64,000 nucleotides of DNA. It comes from Sorex araneus (taxonomy: Eukaryota; Chordata; Mammalia; Eulipotyphla; Soricidae). This document shows, in pieces, positions 1-11,570 of this stretch. How positions within the stretch are numbered: the stretch's first letter is position 1; each line of letters begins with the position of its first letter. The stretch spans positions 117,522,114 through 117,586,113 of the forward strand of contig NC_073305.1 of the NCBI RefSeq assembly GCF_027595985.1. The letters run 5' to 3'. The notes beneath the pieces are model-generated. The model was given only the letters and a program-made list of their open reading frames with translations. It did no database searches and was not told the DNA's origin. A program made the position numbers and the translations under genes.

Positions 1-80
1 ATGCAAAGATATATAAATATAATTAAAGTTTAACTGTATTTATTAACATTATTTATGTTACTATTTAAATGAGCAGTTCT

Positions 81-265
81 TTTTTTTTTTCCTTTTTTTT
101 TTTTTTTGCTTCACACCCAGAAATGCTCAGGGATTTCTCCTGGCTCTGCACTTAGGAATTACTCCTGGTGGTATACAGCGAACCATATGGGATGCTCAGG
201 ATCGAACTCAAGTAAACTGTGTGCCAAGTGAGTGCCCTTCCTGCTGTATTATAGCTCCAGCCCCT
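81..265 (-). mobile_element. SINE-A (tRNA-headed, A-tailed SINE, SOR-like)
   Basis: Reverse-oriented copy: a T-rich tract, then the complement of the SINE body (GCTCAGGG..TTACTCCTGG..CTCAGGAATTACTCCTGG), then the complement of the tRNA-like head ending CTCCAGCCCC. The likely TSD is aaatgagcagttct at 67-80 against aaatcgacagttct at 266-279, with three mismatches. SINE-A in this window is about 180-190 bp: a head with RNA polymerase III A box (TAGCACAGTGG type) and B box (GGTTCGATTCC type), a unique body, and a poly(A) or (TAAA)n tail that suggests L1 mobilisation. The shrew SOR identity is recalled, not searched. Confidence 0.85.
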
Positions 266-279
266 AAATCGACAGTTCT

Positions 280-472
280 CTTGGGACTGGAGTGAAAGCA
301 CAGTGGGTAGGGTGTTTGCCTTGCATGAAGCCAACCCGGGTTCGATTTCCATCATCCCATATAGTTCCCCAAGCACTTCCAGGAGTAATTCCTGAGTGCA
401 TGAGCCAGGAGTAACCTCTGAGTAACCAGGTGTGAACCAAAAAGCAAAAATAAATAAATAAATAAATAAATA
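280..472 (+). mobile_element. SINE-A copy with (TAAA)n tail
   Basis: Forward copy with a clear A box (AGCACAGTGGG), B box (GGTTCGATTTCC), body and (taaa)n tail. The TSD is aaatcgacagttct (266-279) and aaattgacagttct (473-486), one mismatch. It sits at the same target already used by the SINE just upstream, in the opposite orientation. Confidence 0.9.
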
Positions 473-486
473 AAATTGACAGTTCT

Positions 487-1402
487 AGAACCCTGTACCA
501 TCATACTATAATCTAGACAATAGATGTGCAATTGCTTAGTTAAATAACAGGTAACTGTTCATTTTTTCCTGAAGGCATAATTTAATGGATATATTATTTT
601 ATATTTGTCTTTTTTTTGTCTTCTTATCACTAAAGTGTGGATAAAGTTAATCTGTCTCTTAGATTTGGTGTGAAGATTAAAAGAGTCAGTAGGTGCAAAT
701 TTCTGAGGATGGTGGCTGGTATGTATGCTCTGAGTTTATACCTTTTTTTCCTTAAAATTTTTATTACTTTTACTTACCTGACTATTGTAAGAAGTGACAT
801 GAATTGAAAATTAGTATCAAATGAATACAAAAAGAATTTAAAAAAGCCATGATTTTAGTTCAGCATTTTATTTTCATTGATAAGTGTGCCTCTGGTATTA
901 ATTCCCTATTTTTCAAATATCATCAATTTAGAAATAAAATTGTTCAGTCACTTCTAATTAGGGTAAATGGAGAGATGATTTTTGGCCATGAACAAGTGTT
1001 CTAAAACCTGAACACAGTTCAGAAACACTTTAAATCCTTCCTTGAATTTCCTCTTACTTAAAGAATCTTTTACCTTTGAATCAATGTATCCCAGAATCAC
1101 TACAAAATTCCTAGGGAAGCTTAGGGTCAAAAGTTTCTCTAGCTGTGTATGCTAAACCTTAGGGCTACATAGCATTTCTTTTTCTCAATCCCTAGCATAT
1201 GTAGAAAATGGCCATCCCTCTCCGCCCCCGCACCCCACCCTCTACCTGCCAATTTTCTATCCATCTAGAAAGGAAGAAAAGAGAGGGCTCACTCACAGAG
1301 AACAACTTGCCCTAGTCCTGAAGTCATATTTTGCTTGTCCTTGATTAGAAAAATTATTTTTCTATACATTTAGGATAAATGTATAGATGTATAGAAAACT
1401 AG
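487..1402. other. AT-rich unique DNA, no gene seen
   Basis: No open frame of note, no recognised repeat and no splice-bounded exon. A short C-rich patch lies near 1,210-1,245. Confidence 0.5.
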
Positions 1403-2046
1403 GATGAGAACTCAACATGACAAACGACCTGGCACCTGAGCTGCACAGGAGGAAGAGAGCAGCGTGGGATGCCTTCAAGAGCATCAAAGAAGTGGTTAAG
1501 AGGATGAAGAACCTCGAGCTCCAAGCATATCTTTTCAACTGCACCATTCTTCCTGCACTAACATCCGCCTCAGAGACCTGGGCCCTACGCAAACAGGATG
1601 AGAAGGCTATTCCAGTCTCCCAAAGTGGAATCGAAAGAGCTATGCTTGGAGTATCATGTTTTACTCAAGTGAGAGAAGGAATCCAGAGTTCCAACCTCTG
1701 TTAACAATTGAGAATCAGGAGAATCAGGAATGCTGTCTCATTTGCCAAGTTGTCGAAAATCAGATGGGCCGGACACGCAATGCGATTTGGAGACGATCGC
1801 TGGACTAGAGCTGTTACTTACTGGATTCCTTGGGACATCAAAAGAACGCCGCCTGGCTGCCCACCTGCAAGATGGTCAGACTTCTTCATCAAGACCCTGA
1901 ATGAACAGTTTGCGGCTCTTCATGTTCCTGGAGTGAGCAGACACCATTGGGCTACACTAGCATGTGACAGGGATGAATGGAGACATTACTGGTGCCTGCT
2001 CAAGCAAATTGGTGAGCAATGGGATGACAAGTGATACAAGTGATTT
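1403..2046 (+). mobile_element. RTE-clade LINE, 5'-truncated, decayed ORF (copy 1)
   Basis: This is the 3' end of an RTE-type non-LTR retrotransposon. Conceptual translation from 1,417 gives the post-RT region (NDLAPELHRRKRAAWDAF, then ALTSASETWALRKQDE), interrupted by a stop near 1,702. It resumes at 1,708 in another frame with [16 protein letters not shown] and [16 protein letters not shown]. These peptides recur in the minus-strand copies at 5.9-9.1 kb and 53.6-55.8 kb. The 3' end carries two copies of acaagtgat, a short tandem tail rather than poly(A), as is usual for RTE. The endonuclease and most of the RT domain are absent, so the copy is dead. No convincing TSD was found. Confidence 0.85.
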
Positions 2047-3721
2047 TCTATGAACTATTCCCTTTACTTTGATAATGACCCAATTCAAGGTCTTTATGTT
2101 ACCACTTTGCTTCTTTGTCAAATATACTCCACACGCAAGTTGTCCCTCCACCCAAACATCTAAACCATATACCGTTAGAGGAAACAAATGTCTCTGAAAG
2201 AATAGTATTTGAAAGTCTTTAAATAAATGATTAAATAGTTGGACGAATTGGTTTGTATCCAAAATGTTCATGGCTTTTTGTCAGTTCACTTGCTTTTCCT
2301 ATTTTATTCCATTGCTGATGATTATATTGGGACCTTGGGATTTTGACCAATGGCATGCCTTTCTCCATCTTGTTTCCTAGAGTCCTAAATTGAGAATATT
2401 TTAACTATGATAAATACTCATATTTTTAAAATTCTAAGTTTATATTTCAAGAAAAGTTGCAGGAATTGTGTTAAAGGACAAGAGACTAAGAATATAATTA
2501 GTTTTAAATTAGGTCCCAAGCATGTTGGTCATTGCTTATTTTTATGGTTACGATATCTCTGTCTTATTCAATGTAGTGAAAATCCAATACCTTTAGGCAG
2601 TTGGCCCAAGTTTGATTTTTAGGCATTTTGATTTATAAATTGAATTCTTTGTAACCTTTACAGGATTCCCAACTCCATTATCATGTTATTACTTTTGTAA
2701 TGTGTTTTGAGCACTGCCAATGTGTTCAGAATTGAAAAGCATATTAAAGTGAGCGTATTCCCACAATGGTCTAAACATTTTAGCTGAACTTTTTATTTTT
2801 CCACCTCTGCACATTTTGGAATTGCTGCTTTATATTATTTTTCCCCCAAATAGACAGAAGTTCCTTTCAAAGTAAGTATTGTTTGAGAATTCTCATTTGC
2901 TTGTGTTGCTGAACTCAGTGACATGTTTTGTGGGATTTTAGCAGTGGTTTAAAGTGACAGCCATTTCATCCCATTATCAGGTTATACATAATGTTCTGCC
3001 CAATTAATTAATTCATTAACTTAATTAATTTAATCATCAAGTTGTCCTTATTTTTATCTAATATTTTTGTATTTAAAAAGATCATTTTTGCTTTCAAGTT
3101 TTTAAATTTCTTGTTGATCTGAGTCCATGTTTTACTCATGAATGTGTCTACCTGAATACATTATGACTTTCTGACAATTGAGGCCAGAAATGTGAATAAA
3201 TGTCTTTGTCTTTCAAGTGCTCCTCTTTTAACTTTCCTAATCATTGAAGATGATGCTCTAGTTGTTCATTTCCCAGGGAAGCATCCAAGAGTCACTTTAA
3301 GGTGATTATCTTTTTATCTTCAGGCTCACTGAATCATTGAATCCCTACTCTGCTTCCAGGCCTGTAAGACTATTATGCCTGAGATTTTGACTATATAATA
3401 ATAGATTCAAGATATCCGGGGTTTAGTTATAATTTGCATGTCATTCACTTAACTAAGAGACCCAGAATTTTACACTGAATTTTAGTTTTCATTTTGTCAT
3501 ATTAGGTTTGTCAAATTTGGGAAAATTCTTACTTAACTTTCACCTAAAACCATTTTAGAATGATTTTTAAAACCGGTGTATTGAAACTGATTATGGCACA
3601 TATTTATTTCCTTATTTTTCACTCCCAAGTCTCAACCTTATATCCAGGTGCCAATATATTTAAAAATAGCTCATTACACTATCAAATTGTAGAAGTGTGA
3701 GAAAGATAAAAGAATATTTTT
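2047..3721. other. AT-rich unique or unassigned DNA
   Basis: No coding sequence or recognised repeat. An (AATT)n-like low-complexity run lies at about 3,001-3,035. The T-rich character could reflect very old LINE relics, but nothing is diagnostic. Confidence 0.4.
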
Positions 3722-3882
3722 GGGAATGGAGCAATAGTACAGAGGGTAGAGTACTTGTCTTGCACACAGCTGACCAGATTCAATCCCTGGCACCTTTTAT
3801 ATTTTCTTGAATACTGCTAGGAGTGATCCATGAGTGCAGAGCCAGGAGTAGGACCTGAGCACCACTGGGTGTAGCCCGAAAA
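3722..3882 (+). mobile_element. SINE-A, degenerate copy
   Basis: Head GGAGCAATAGTACAGAGGGTAG with a degenerate B box (gattcaatccc), then the body GAGTGCAGAGCCAGGAGTA. The A tail is eroded. It is followed 27 bp later by an inverted SINE-A, which makes an inverted pair. Confidence 0.8.
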
Positions 3883-3909
3883 TAATTGTTAGAAGAGAGA
3901 ATATTTTTA

Positions 3910-4097
3910 TTTTTAAATTTTATTTATTTTTTGCTTTTTGGATTACACCCGGCACTGCACAGGGGTTACTCCTGGCTCTGCACTCAGGTATTACTCCTGG
4001 CGGTGCTCAGGGGATCTATATGGGATGCTGGGAATCGAACCCGGGTCGGCCGTGAGCAAGGCAAACGCCCTACCTGCTGTGCTATCGCTCTAACCCC
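3910..4097 (-). mobile_element. SINE-A with exact 16-bp TSD
   Basis: Well-preserved reverse copy with a complementary B box (ggaatcgaaccc) and head. It is flanked by the perfect duplication agagagaatattttta at 3,894-3,909 and 4,098-4,113. Confidence 0.93.
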
Positions 4098-4113
4098 AGA
4101 GAGAATATTTTTA

Positions 4114-5045
4114 GCCATTATTTGGCTACTTAAAATTGTGATGTTTATTTTTACATCTTCAATAAGAAGAAGTATCATTTTTCACTTTATGCATTGAACC
4201 ATGCTTGAATTTATAAGGTTATTCATTGACATAAACAAAAAGCAATTACTATTTTACAAATTGCACGTTTGGGATGAATGCTGGGTTAATTAATAGAGTT
4301 CTGACAGTTACAGTTTATTATCAGTTCACATACTTAGTTTTAAATGATGTTTAAATCTGTGATGTGGTATTTGCATAAATTTTAGCCATTTCTTCATACT
4401 TGTTGCATATTTTTAAAAAGGATGGAAGCGTGGGGTTATGGAAGCACAGATAAATATTTGAAGAACTATTGATGGAAACACAAATCTTAATATGTGACAT
4501 TACTGAAAATAAATAAAATTGAGGGGAAGGAAATCAACTTTGTATTCAAAATACTTATTCACTGATTGGAAACATTTATTAGTGATAAGTTTGCTTTTGA
4601 ACATTTTTTTGCAACAGAAGTATAATTCTAGCATCCGTAAAATGTTGCCAAAAAATTTAAAAAGAGATAAATGGAAAAAAGTCTAAAAAGGAAAGACTTG
4701 AAAAATTAATAACATTTTTTTTAAAAAAACATAAGGATTGCAAAACTATACCAGAGTATCATTGAACATATCCTGTATATTTGGCCCAAATACCATATAG
4801 TGTCTTTTGTAAGACAAAAATGCTCAAAGGCACACAAAACTTGGCCTTTTACCCTACTTATTACACACAAACACTGATATAACCTTTATTCTATCTGAAA
4901 GAAACTCACGTATCAGACTTGTTTAGAAATACTGAATTCATGATTCAAGGCTCAGGATACTGAGCATACTCAGGAACTTCTAGGAAATCTGCAATGTGTA
5001 TTTGGTGTTACATGGGAATAGATAAAATCTAATTGGTTGGAGTTT
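4114..5045. other. Unique AT-rich DNA
   Basis: No coding sequence, no recognised repeat and no RNA gene seen. Confidence 0.5.
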
Positions 5046-5230
5046 TAGTCTCTTCTTAGTCTGCTTGTGTATCCATAACAGAGTAGTACCTAAACGAAGT
5101 AGCCTAAACAACAGAAATTAATTTTTTCACATTTCTGGTGGCTAGGAATTCGAGGTCTAAATATTGCAACTAGACAAAGAATACATTGGTTAAGGTTTAT
5201 GCCTTCAGTGTGGCTGTGCCCTAACCATAT
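5046..5230 (-). mobile_element. MaLR-type LTR relic (3' end of LTR)
   Basis: On the minus strand this reads as the classic 3' part of MaLR (MLT1/MST-like) LTRs: the stretch around AACAACAGAAATTAATTT and the AGTCTGCTTGTGTATCCATAAC block correspond to the family's usual GTTTAAGCCACC..TTATGGCAGC..CTAAGACA end. Strongly diverged and old. The far boundary is uncertain and may extend to about 5,475. Confidence 0.6.
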
Positions 5231-5908
5231 TTCAAATCCTGGACCCCATGGTCTCTTAGCACTACAATGTGTGGGAGAGAGCCCTGAGCACTGTTTGGTA
5301 TTGATCACATAAAGAAGATATGGATAGAATTAATTATTTCTAAAATCTATGGGGAAGGATCTGTTTTATGCTTGAAGATAAGAAAGAGGAGACATGTCTT
5401 GGCTTATATATGTACCATGTTCATCTTTGCCTTCATCTTTACACAGTGACTTGCCTGCATGCTTGTCTATCTCCTTATTTCTTCTTTTTTAATTATGATG
5501 CAGTCATATAACCTGCATTTTAATTCAGCAACTCTTCAAGAACCTACTTTCAAATGAAGACCATAGTCTGAAGTAGTGAGGTTTAGTAATTCATCATATA
5601 CTATTGAAGGTGAGACTTGCACGTATAATGATTCTATCCATCTGGGAAGGAGACCATTAGAGTGGTGCTTGGGGAATCCTGTGTAGGAAGGAGATTTCAC
5701 ACAAATCAGAGACCACATTAATCCTGTTTTTAGGTTTATTCACCCAAAGTATATTTACCACCTACTGTTCCCAAGATTTGTGCAAGTGAGGTCTTAGTGT
5801 GATTACTGTAGAATTAACTCTATTCATTTGGTCTTTACAATACAGAATGGGATTTTGACTTTAAGTGAAAATTTCATATTAGCATGGTCAGACATCATAC
5901 ATTTAAAA
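5231..5908. other. Unassigned DNA between MaLR relic and RTE
   Basis: No gene seen. Part may belong to the same old LTR. An open frame of about 60 codons on the minus strand at 5,536-5,718 has no recognisable domain. Confidence 0.4.
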
Positions 5909-5949
5909 ATGCTTTTAGATCACTTGTATCACTTGTCATCTCGTTGTTC

Positions 5950-7281
5950 ATCGATTTGTTTGAGCTGGCACAGATAACATCTCCATTCATCCCTGTTGTG
6001 TTCTAGTGTAGCCCAATGACGTTTGCTCGCTCCAGGAACATGAAAAGCCTCAAACTGTTCATTCAAAGTCTTGATGAAGATATATGACCATCTCATAGGT
6101 GGGTGGCCACGCGGTCCATTGACATCCCATGGGATCCAGTCGGAACAGCTCTAATGGTCATCTCTAAATCACATTACATGTCTGGCCCATCTGATTTTTG
6201 ATGCCTTGACAGATGAGACAGCGTCCCTGATTCTTGATTGTTGATGGAGGTCGGAACTCCAGATTCCTTCTCTCACTTGAGTGAGACGTGATACTCCTAG
6301 CAAAACTCTTTAGATTCCTCCTTGGGATACCCTAATAGCGTTCTCATCCTGTTTGCGTAGGGCCCAGGTTTTTGAGGCATATGTTAGTGCAGGAAGAATG
6401 GTGGAGTTGAAAAGATGTGCCCAGAGCCGGAGGTTCTTAGCCATTTCTTTAATGCTCTTGAAGGCATTCCATGCTGCTCTCTTCCTCTTGCACAGTTCTG
6501 GTGCCAAGTCCTTCCACATGTTGAGTTCTAACCCAGGTACACATAGCTGCTCTATTCGGAGATGTTCATTCCATTGAGAGCAAATGGAACTTCAGGGACT
6601 AGTCCGTTTCTCATAATTATTGTCTTTGTGAGATTCAGTTGCAGTCCGACCTTTCCAGACTCATGGTTGAAGTCGGCCATCATTCATGCCGCTTGGCTGA
6701 TATTTAGTGTTATGAGAACCATGTCATCAGTGAAGCGGAGGTAGTGCAGTTGCCAATCGTCTATCTTCACTCCCATTCCTTCCCGTTCCAGTCATCGCAT
6801 GATGTTTTCGAGGGTGGCACTGAAGATTTTCGGTAAAATGGTGTCACCCTGCCAAACCTCTCTCTATACGTCGATGATCACTTCTTTGTAAAATGGTGAG
6901 ATTCTGGTGGTGAATCCATAATACAGCTCACAGAGTGTCCTGATGTACTGAGTTTGAACACTCTGGCTAGGGCTGCGATGATTGCTTCAGTCTCAACAGA
7001 ATCAAAGGCCTTCTTTAAATCAATGAATGTTAGGCAGGGCGACATCTTGAACTCCCACGAAACCTCAATGAGCTTGGTCACCGTTTGATATGGTGGATTG
7101 TGCTGAATCAGTTTTGGAACCTGGCTTCATCTAGTGTTCTGCCAATCCATTTAGGATGACTTGAGTGAATAACTTGCAGACAACAGGAAGATTGGGCGAT
7201 AGTTGCCGATGTTGTGGATGTCTTCCTTCTTGTACAACAGGACAGTCCTGCTGGTTTTCCATTGGGACGGAACCTTGCATT
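5950..7281 (-). pseudogene. RTE reverse transcriptase and C-terminal region, broken
   Basis: In life this part would copy the element RNA at the nicked target. Fragments in shifting frames show LTFIDLKKAFDSVETEAI (RT aspartate motif) near 7,020-7,060, the catalytic block decayed to FTDD near 6,720 (FADD in the 54.4 kb copy), then DLAPELCKRKRAAWNAF and ALTYASKTWALRKQDENAI. Further downstream is the GHPPMRW-like C-terminal segment seen in the other two copies. Stops and frameshifts separate the pieces. Confidence 0.8.
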
Positions 7282-8700
7282 CAGACAGGTAGTGTGTGAA
7301 GAGCTGAGCCAGTGTATTGACTAGTACTGGTGGCAGATTCTTCAGATGTTAGAGTCTGACCTTGTCTGGACCAGGTTTTGTATGCTTCTTTACTGACAAA
7401 GTGTAGGATTTCAGAAGGGAGAATGCTGGGAACAACATATCTATCCTGCGGAATTTGGTATGTGGGCAGGTGAACATGGCTATCAGAGAGATCTGAGTAG
7501 AAGTCATGGATAAACTTTTCCACTGACCTTCTGGAAGATGTGATAGATCCATCAGGATGTTGGAGGGCAGTCATCTTGGTCTTATAGTTGGTGAAGGATA
7601 GGTGGATGTTGCGAATACTTTTCCCCGCTTCTGCCACATTGGGCAATACTGCTGCTTTTCTCTGATGTCTTCCGTTATCACTTCTCTGCACAGCTTTGTG
7701 AGCTCTGGAAATTAGCTTATGATTGCCTGAGGTTTGCGCCAGGCCACGTTGGCTAATGAGCTCAGAGTTTCCTAAGACAGATGACTTTTTGTGGCTTTCT
7801 CTCTCCATTCCTCGCACACTCATGGATGTGCTGAACCAGTTGATTGTATTCCTCATCATTGTTGTCAATGACAGCATCTTCCCATATTGCTGCAGTAGTG
7901 CCAAAGAGCTCCCAGTTGGTGGTTGTTCTGGGAGTTCTCTTCTTAAACGTTGCAGCCGTTTCTCCCTGCTCTGTAAAGTAGAATTTTGCATGAAGGAGAC
8001 AGTGGTGTGATCCTGTTTGTAATTTTGGGACAACAGTGACATCAGTCAGGCAAAACCGTCGATTGAAAATGATGTGATCAATTTTGTTGTGGAACTGTCC
8101 ACCGGGAGACTCCCATGTCCAGCATTTAGATTCAGCCTTCTGTAACTGTGAGTTACCATGGATTGTCTTGGTCAACATGATGAACTCTCTTACCCTCTTC
8201 TCTCCATTCTGGGCTGTGGATCCAGGTGTGGAATTCTTTGGGTGACCCTCTGGGTCCTATCTTGACATTAAAATCACCAACAATGATCTTGTAGAAAGTG
8301 TGGTCTTCTTTATAGAACTTCTCCATATCCATATAGAACTCAATTTCTTCTGCATCGTTGTTGGATGTTGTTGCATAGATGACGAAGATAAAAACTCCTG
8401 GCAACCAGCCACATCTATTCAAATGTAAGCATCCAATTTGGGTTGTTAGGCATTCGGATGGAATAATGCTAATGGCCAAGTTCGTGTTCACAAGGACACG
8501 AATACCACCTATGCCTCTACTGTTGCATGTTCCAAGGAACAGTTCTTCTCCAGTGTCTAAAATGGCATGATGTTTTCAATGCCTTCTCATCTCAGGCAAT
8601 CCAATGACGTCATACTTGATCTTCCATGCTTGTACCATCAAGTCCTTCATGGATGCTTCCAATGCCAGCATACGTGCGTTAAAAGTGCAGTCATTTTAGT
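7282..8700 (-). pseudogene. RTE apurinic-like endonuclease domain, broken
   Basis: This is the N-terminal target-nicking endonuclease (exonuclease-endonuclease-phosphatase fold). Visible motifs are IIVGDFNVKIGPRG (catalytic Asp/Asn) near 8,240-8,290, TWESPGGQFHNKIDHIIFNRRF near 8,040-8,120 (ID-H motif) and TGSHHCLLHAKF where the terminal S/D-H motif is expected. At least two frames are needed to follow it. Downstream, the stretch at about 7,350-7,550 links to the RT domain. Confidence 0.8.
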
Positions 8701-9082
8701 CCTTTGGCAGCCTAGTTGGGCCCTGAGATTTTATCAGCTGCTCCTTGTTCGTCTTTCTTAATGCCACTGTATTGGGGGCTCTTCCAGGGTCAGGGGAATG
8801 AGGCCTATTATTGTTACTGTTTTTGGCATATCAAATATGCCACGGGTAGTTTGCCAGGCTCTGCCGTATGGGCGGATACTCTTGGTAGCTTACTGGGCTC
8901 TCTGAGAGGGATGCAGGCTTTTAGGGTGGCCTCCAATCACCATTATAGCTGTTCCAATGGTTCACACCATATTTGAACCCCATCAAATATGGTGCGGTAA
9001 TGGTGGAAAATGGGTAGGCCTGAGCTTGGCCCGAACATCTGGAAAGCATCCTGGAGCATGGTGGCAGTTCCTAACTGCCACC
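8701..9082 (-). promoter_or_regulatory. RTE 5' UTR with terminal hairpin and SINE-B-like core
   Basis: Sense-strand order: the 5' terminus lies in a perfect inverted repeat (arms 9,055-9,069 and 9,073-9,087, 3-nt loop; the outer 5 bp overlap the TSD). Next is a second perfect hairpin (8,965-8,975 and 8,984-8,994, 8-nt loop). Then comes about 110 bp (8,812-8,925) matching the middle of SINE-B, including ATATGCCAAAAACAGTAACA. Such a leader would be expected to carry promoter and RNA-structure functions, but none is demonstrated. Confidence 0.6.
8812..8925 (-). repeat. SINE-B core homology inside RTE 5' UTR
   Basis: The complement reads CCCTCTCAGAGAGCCCAG, then CGGCAGAGCCTGGCAAACTA, then CAAAAACAGTAAC. 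This is the same order and spacing as the middle of every SINE-B copy here. It has no tRNA head, no SINE tail and no TSD, so it looks like part of the RTE leader and not a nested SINE. Confidence 0.75.
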
Positions 9083-9338
9083 ATGCTTTTAGATACCAAA
9101 TATAAATCTTAGTGAATCTAGCTCACTAGAAGTTACAAAAAACACACAAAAATCTCAGTCAAAACTAGTAACTGAAACTTAGCACCAGATGAGAGTGATG
9201 TAGCTTCTGGCCTGAACTGTGACCTCTGGAGAACTGCCAATATCTACATGGGGAATTCCTACCAAGTGCTAATGGAAAAGATTGGGTAGAAGTTTTAAAT
9301 GCGCTCATATTAAAAAAATAAATTGATCTCTGTATTTT

Positions 9339-9452
9339 TTTGTTTGTTTTATTGGCCACACTCACAGGTGCTCAGGGCTTACTCCTGGTTCTTCATTTAG
9401 GGATTACACCTAGCATATCCCCTACTATCCCCTGTACTATCACTTTGGCCCA
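9339..9452 (-). mobile_element. SINE-A, truncated and degenerate
   Basis: Contains ggtgctcagggcttactcctgg and a remnant of the head complement (gtactatcactttggccca). The middle is deleted. Confidence 0.65.
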
Positions 9453-11450
9453 TGACATTTTGTATTTATGTAGAAAGTCACATGACTTTTGAATGATGAA
9501 TAGCACCTTACATGTTTGGTGGTCATTTAAACTGTATCTGCTGAAATATGTAACTCACAGTTCAGTCTGACTATGTGTCAAGTGGGATACTGGCAGCCCT
9601 GTTGTTGGTGATCCCTGGGGGGTCATTTTGTCATTGCATCAACAAAAGAAGCAAAAAAAAAGGGAAAATGTATATCCCGGTGCAAATGAATTTGGCTTCC
9701 TGGTCCACATCCTTGGCTTAGAGGAATGAATACATCATCTTGAATCTGTTTGGACCATAGCTGTGGTTGCCAGTCATAGAAAAATAGCATTTAACATTGT
9801 CTTTTCAAACTTTTGATAAAAGCAAATGGAGTGTGTTCCAGTTGAATTTCAGAAAATCACAAGAGGTGGGGTGTTCTGCTGACCATAACAAGGAAATATG
9901 GCAATAGTATATTGATCTGACTGTGAGAGGGAAGGTAGGTTGTATTTACAAGAGGGTAAAACACTGCAGTCAGAAGTTGTCATTCTTTATGATAGACTGT
10001 AGTCACCATTGTACTGTGTTAATGAATTGAGGTACTTAATCAAGCTTGCTGTAAAGAGGTTAGTAAACTCCTTACAGTCTCCCCTGTCCCTTTATTAAAG
10101 TTGCTCTTCTACTCATTTTGCTTCATTTTTCTTTTTTGCAGTCATCCAATAATTTTTTCCACAATGTTCTAGAGTAGAAAGTAAGGTCAAAGTCTAGTTG
10201 TTCATTTAACTTATGTTGAAATTTTGCTTGTGATGGATTCAGAATGTCTCCATTATGTAAAGATACTGGTTGTAGATATAGTATATATAATTTGAGACAA
10301 GGTACTGGCCTTCCAGCTTCCTTCCTTTGTAGGCAGATTCTGGAGAGACATAAGTCTTCAGTGAGATAAGGTTGGTGCTTGTAACCACCCATATTTACCA
10401 TGTTGTATTAGAGTAAGGAGGAAGGTTGAGGAAAGGAGAACACATGAGTTGATAGGTTTAAGAAACTTTAGAGAAAGACTATACTATCCTTATGACAATT
10501 CTTATGACATACATGTGGTATATATTGCTGTAGCCTGTGATTTTCAGGCTCCCTTTGTCCTCTTTAATTTTACTTGTGACACTGGACCAATGTCTTATTT
10601 TACCTGTGTGAAATACCATTACCTTGCTGTGATTTCACTGCTAATTTAAATGAAAGTACATTATCTGAAGAGTTGAACCAGGGTTTATATAACTAAAGCC
10701 TATTTCAGTGTGATCTGTATTTTTCTGTGTCTTAGCAGGTTAACAGCTTACTGTTGAATTGTTTTATTCAAGTGCTTTCATCAGATTTTTAACATAATTT
10801 TGTTTTTAAACAGAAAACTATAGAAACAGCATTTAATTTCTGTCTTATATTGGTTATTTCCCTTTGAAATATCAATACAAATGAGCAAAGTTCTTAGAAA
10901 TGTTCTAGTGAGGAAAAAAATTCATTGAATGGTGATTGCAGAGCCTGTAATAGATTAGATTCTGTGAAAGATTAAAAAAATACACACATGCACACAAACC
11001 AAAACAAAAACTGGGAGATAATCCAGAGTTGGATGATTTAAAAATGTATCTGTACTTTGAGAGATAATTTCATGGACCAGTTACAGATAAGTGAAAAATA
11101 ATATAGAATTAATTTATACTGAACAAATACTGCAAATTTTCATTTCTTTCTGAAATTTTAGGCACTAATAAAAATGAAAAACTGCATTAATAAGAGGAAA
11201 TAACATTGGAGAGATGGGTCTTAAGCTGTGCCTGAAAGGTAGAAAATTTAAATTGCAGGAGAGAGATGATTGCAAGTTATTTGAGGCCCTTAATTCTAGA
11301 GGTGGGAAGGGTATGAGAATAGTTGGGGAATGCAAATAGTGGAAGATACTTAATTCTGAGTCCCAATATGAATTATGAAATGAAGTAAGGCAAAATAGTG
11401 CTAACAGAGGAGTTGGTGTCCTAGAACCCAATTCATGACAGTATATTGGG
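9453..11450. other. Unique DNA, no supported gene
   Basis: About 2 kb with only short chance open frames (for example 10,123-10,401 minus). No exon with credible splice sites or recognised domain, and no clear repeat. Confidence 0.5.
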
Positions 11451-11570
11451 AGCCAGTGAAATAGGACAGGGGTTGCAAGCTTTTGACCCCAGATTTATTC
11501 CCAACACTGTGCATGTTCCCTCAAGCATTGCCACTAAGCACAGACCAAGAGAATTAAAAACCAGGAATAA
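11451..11570 (+). mobile_element. Possible very degenerate SINE-A
   Basis: Weak resemblance in order (ccagtgaaataggacagggg, accccag, ctaagcacagacc, ccaggaataaac) to the SINE-A head and body. No TSD or tail. Could be coincidence. Confidence 0.35.

Larger units (their letters stand above)
5921..9082 (-). mobile_element. Full-length RTE-clade LINE (copy 2), 3.16 kb
   Basis: Bounded by a perfect 12-bp TSD, atgcttttagat, at 5,909-5,920 and 9,083-9,094. The 3,162-bp length fits the roughly 3.2 kb typical of RTE/BovB-like LINEs. In sense order (high to low coordinate) it has a 5' UTR with two hairpins and a segment shared with SINE-B, an endonuclease domain, a reverse transcriptase, an RTE C-terminal domain, and a 3' tail of two acaagtgat units. 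The reading frame is broken many times, so it encodes nothing functional now. It is the template against which the SINE-B structure can be read. Confidence 0.88.

Noticed and set aside
8812..8925. A separate nested SINE-B insertion in the RTE
   Set aside because: No head, no tail and no flanking duplication. It lies within exact RTE boundaries upstream of the ORF. This remains the main alternative to the shared-leader model.
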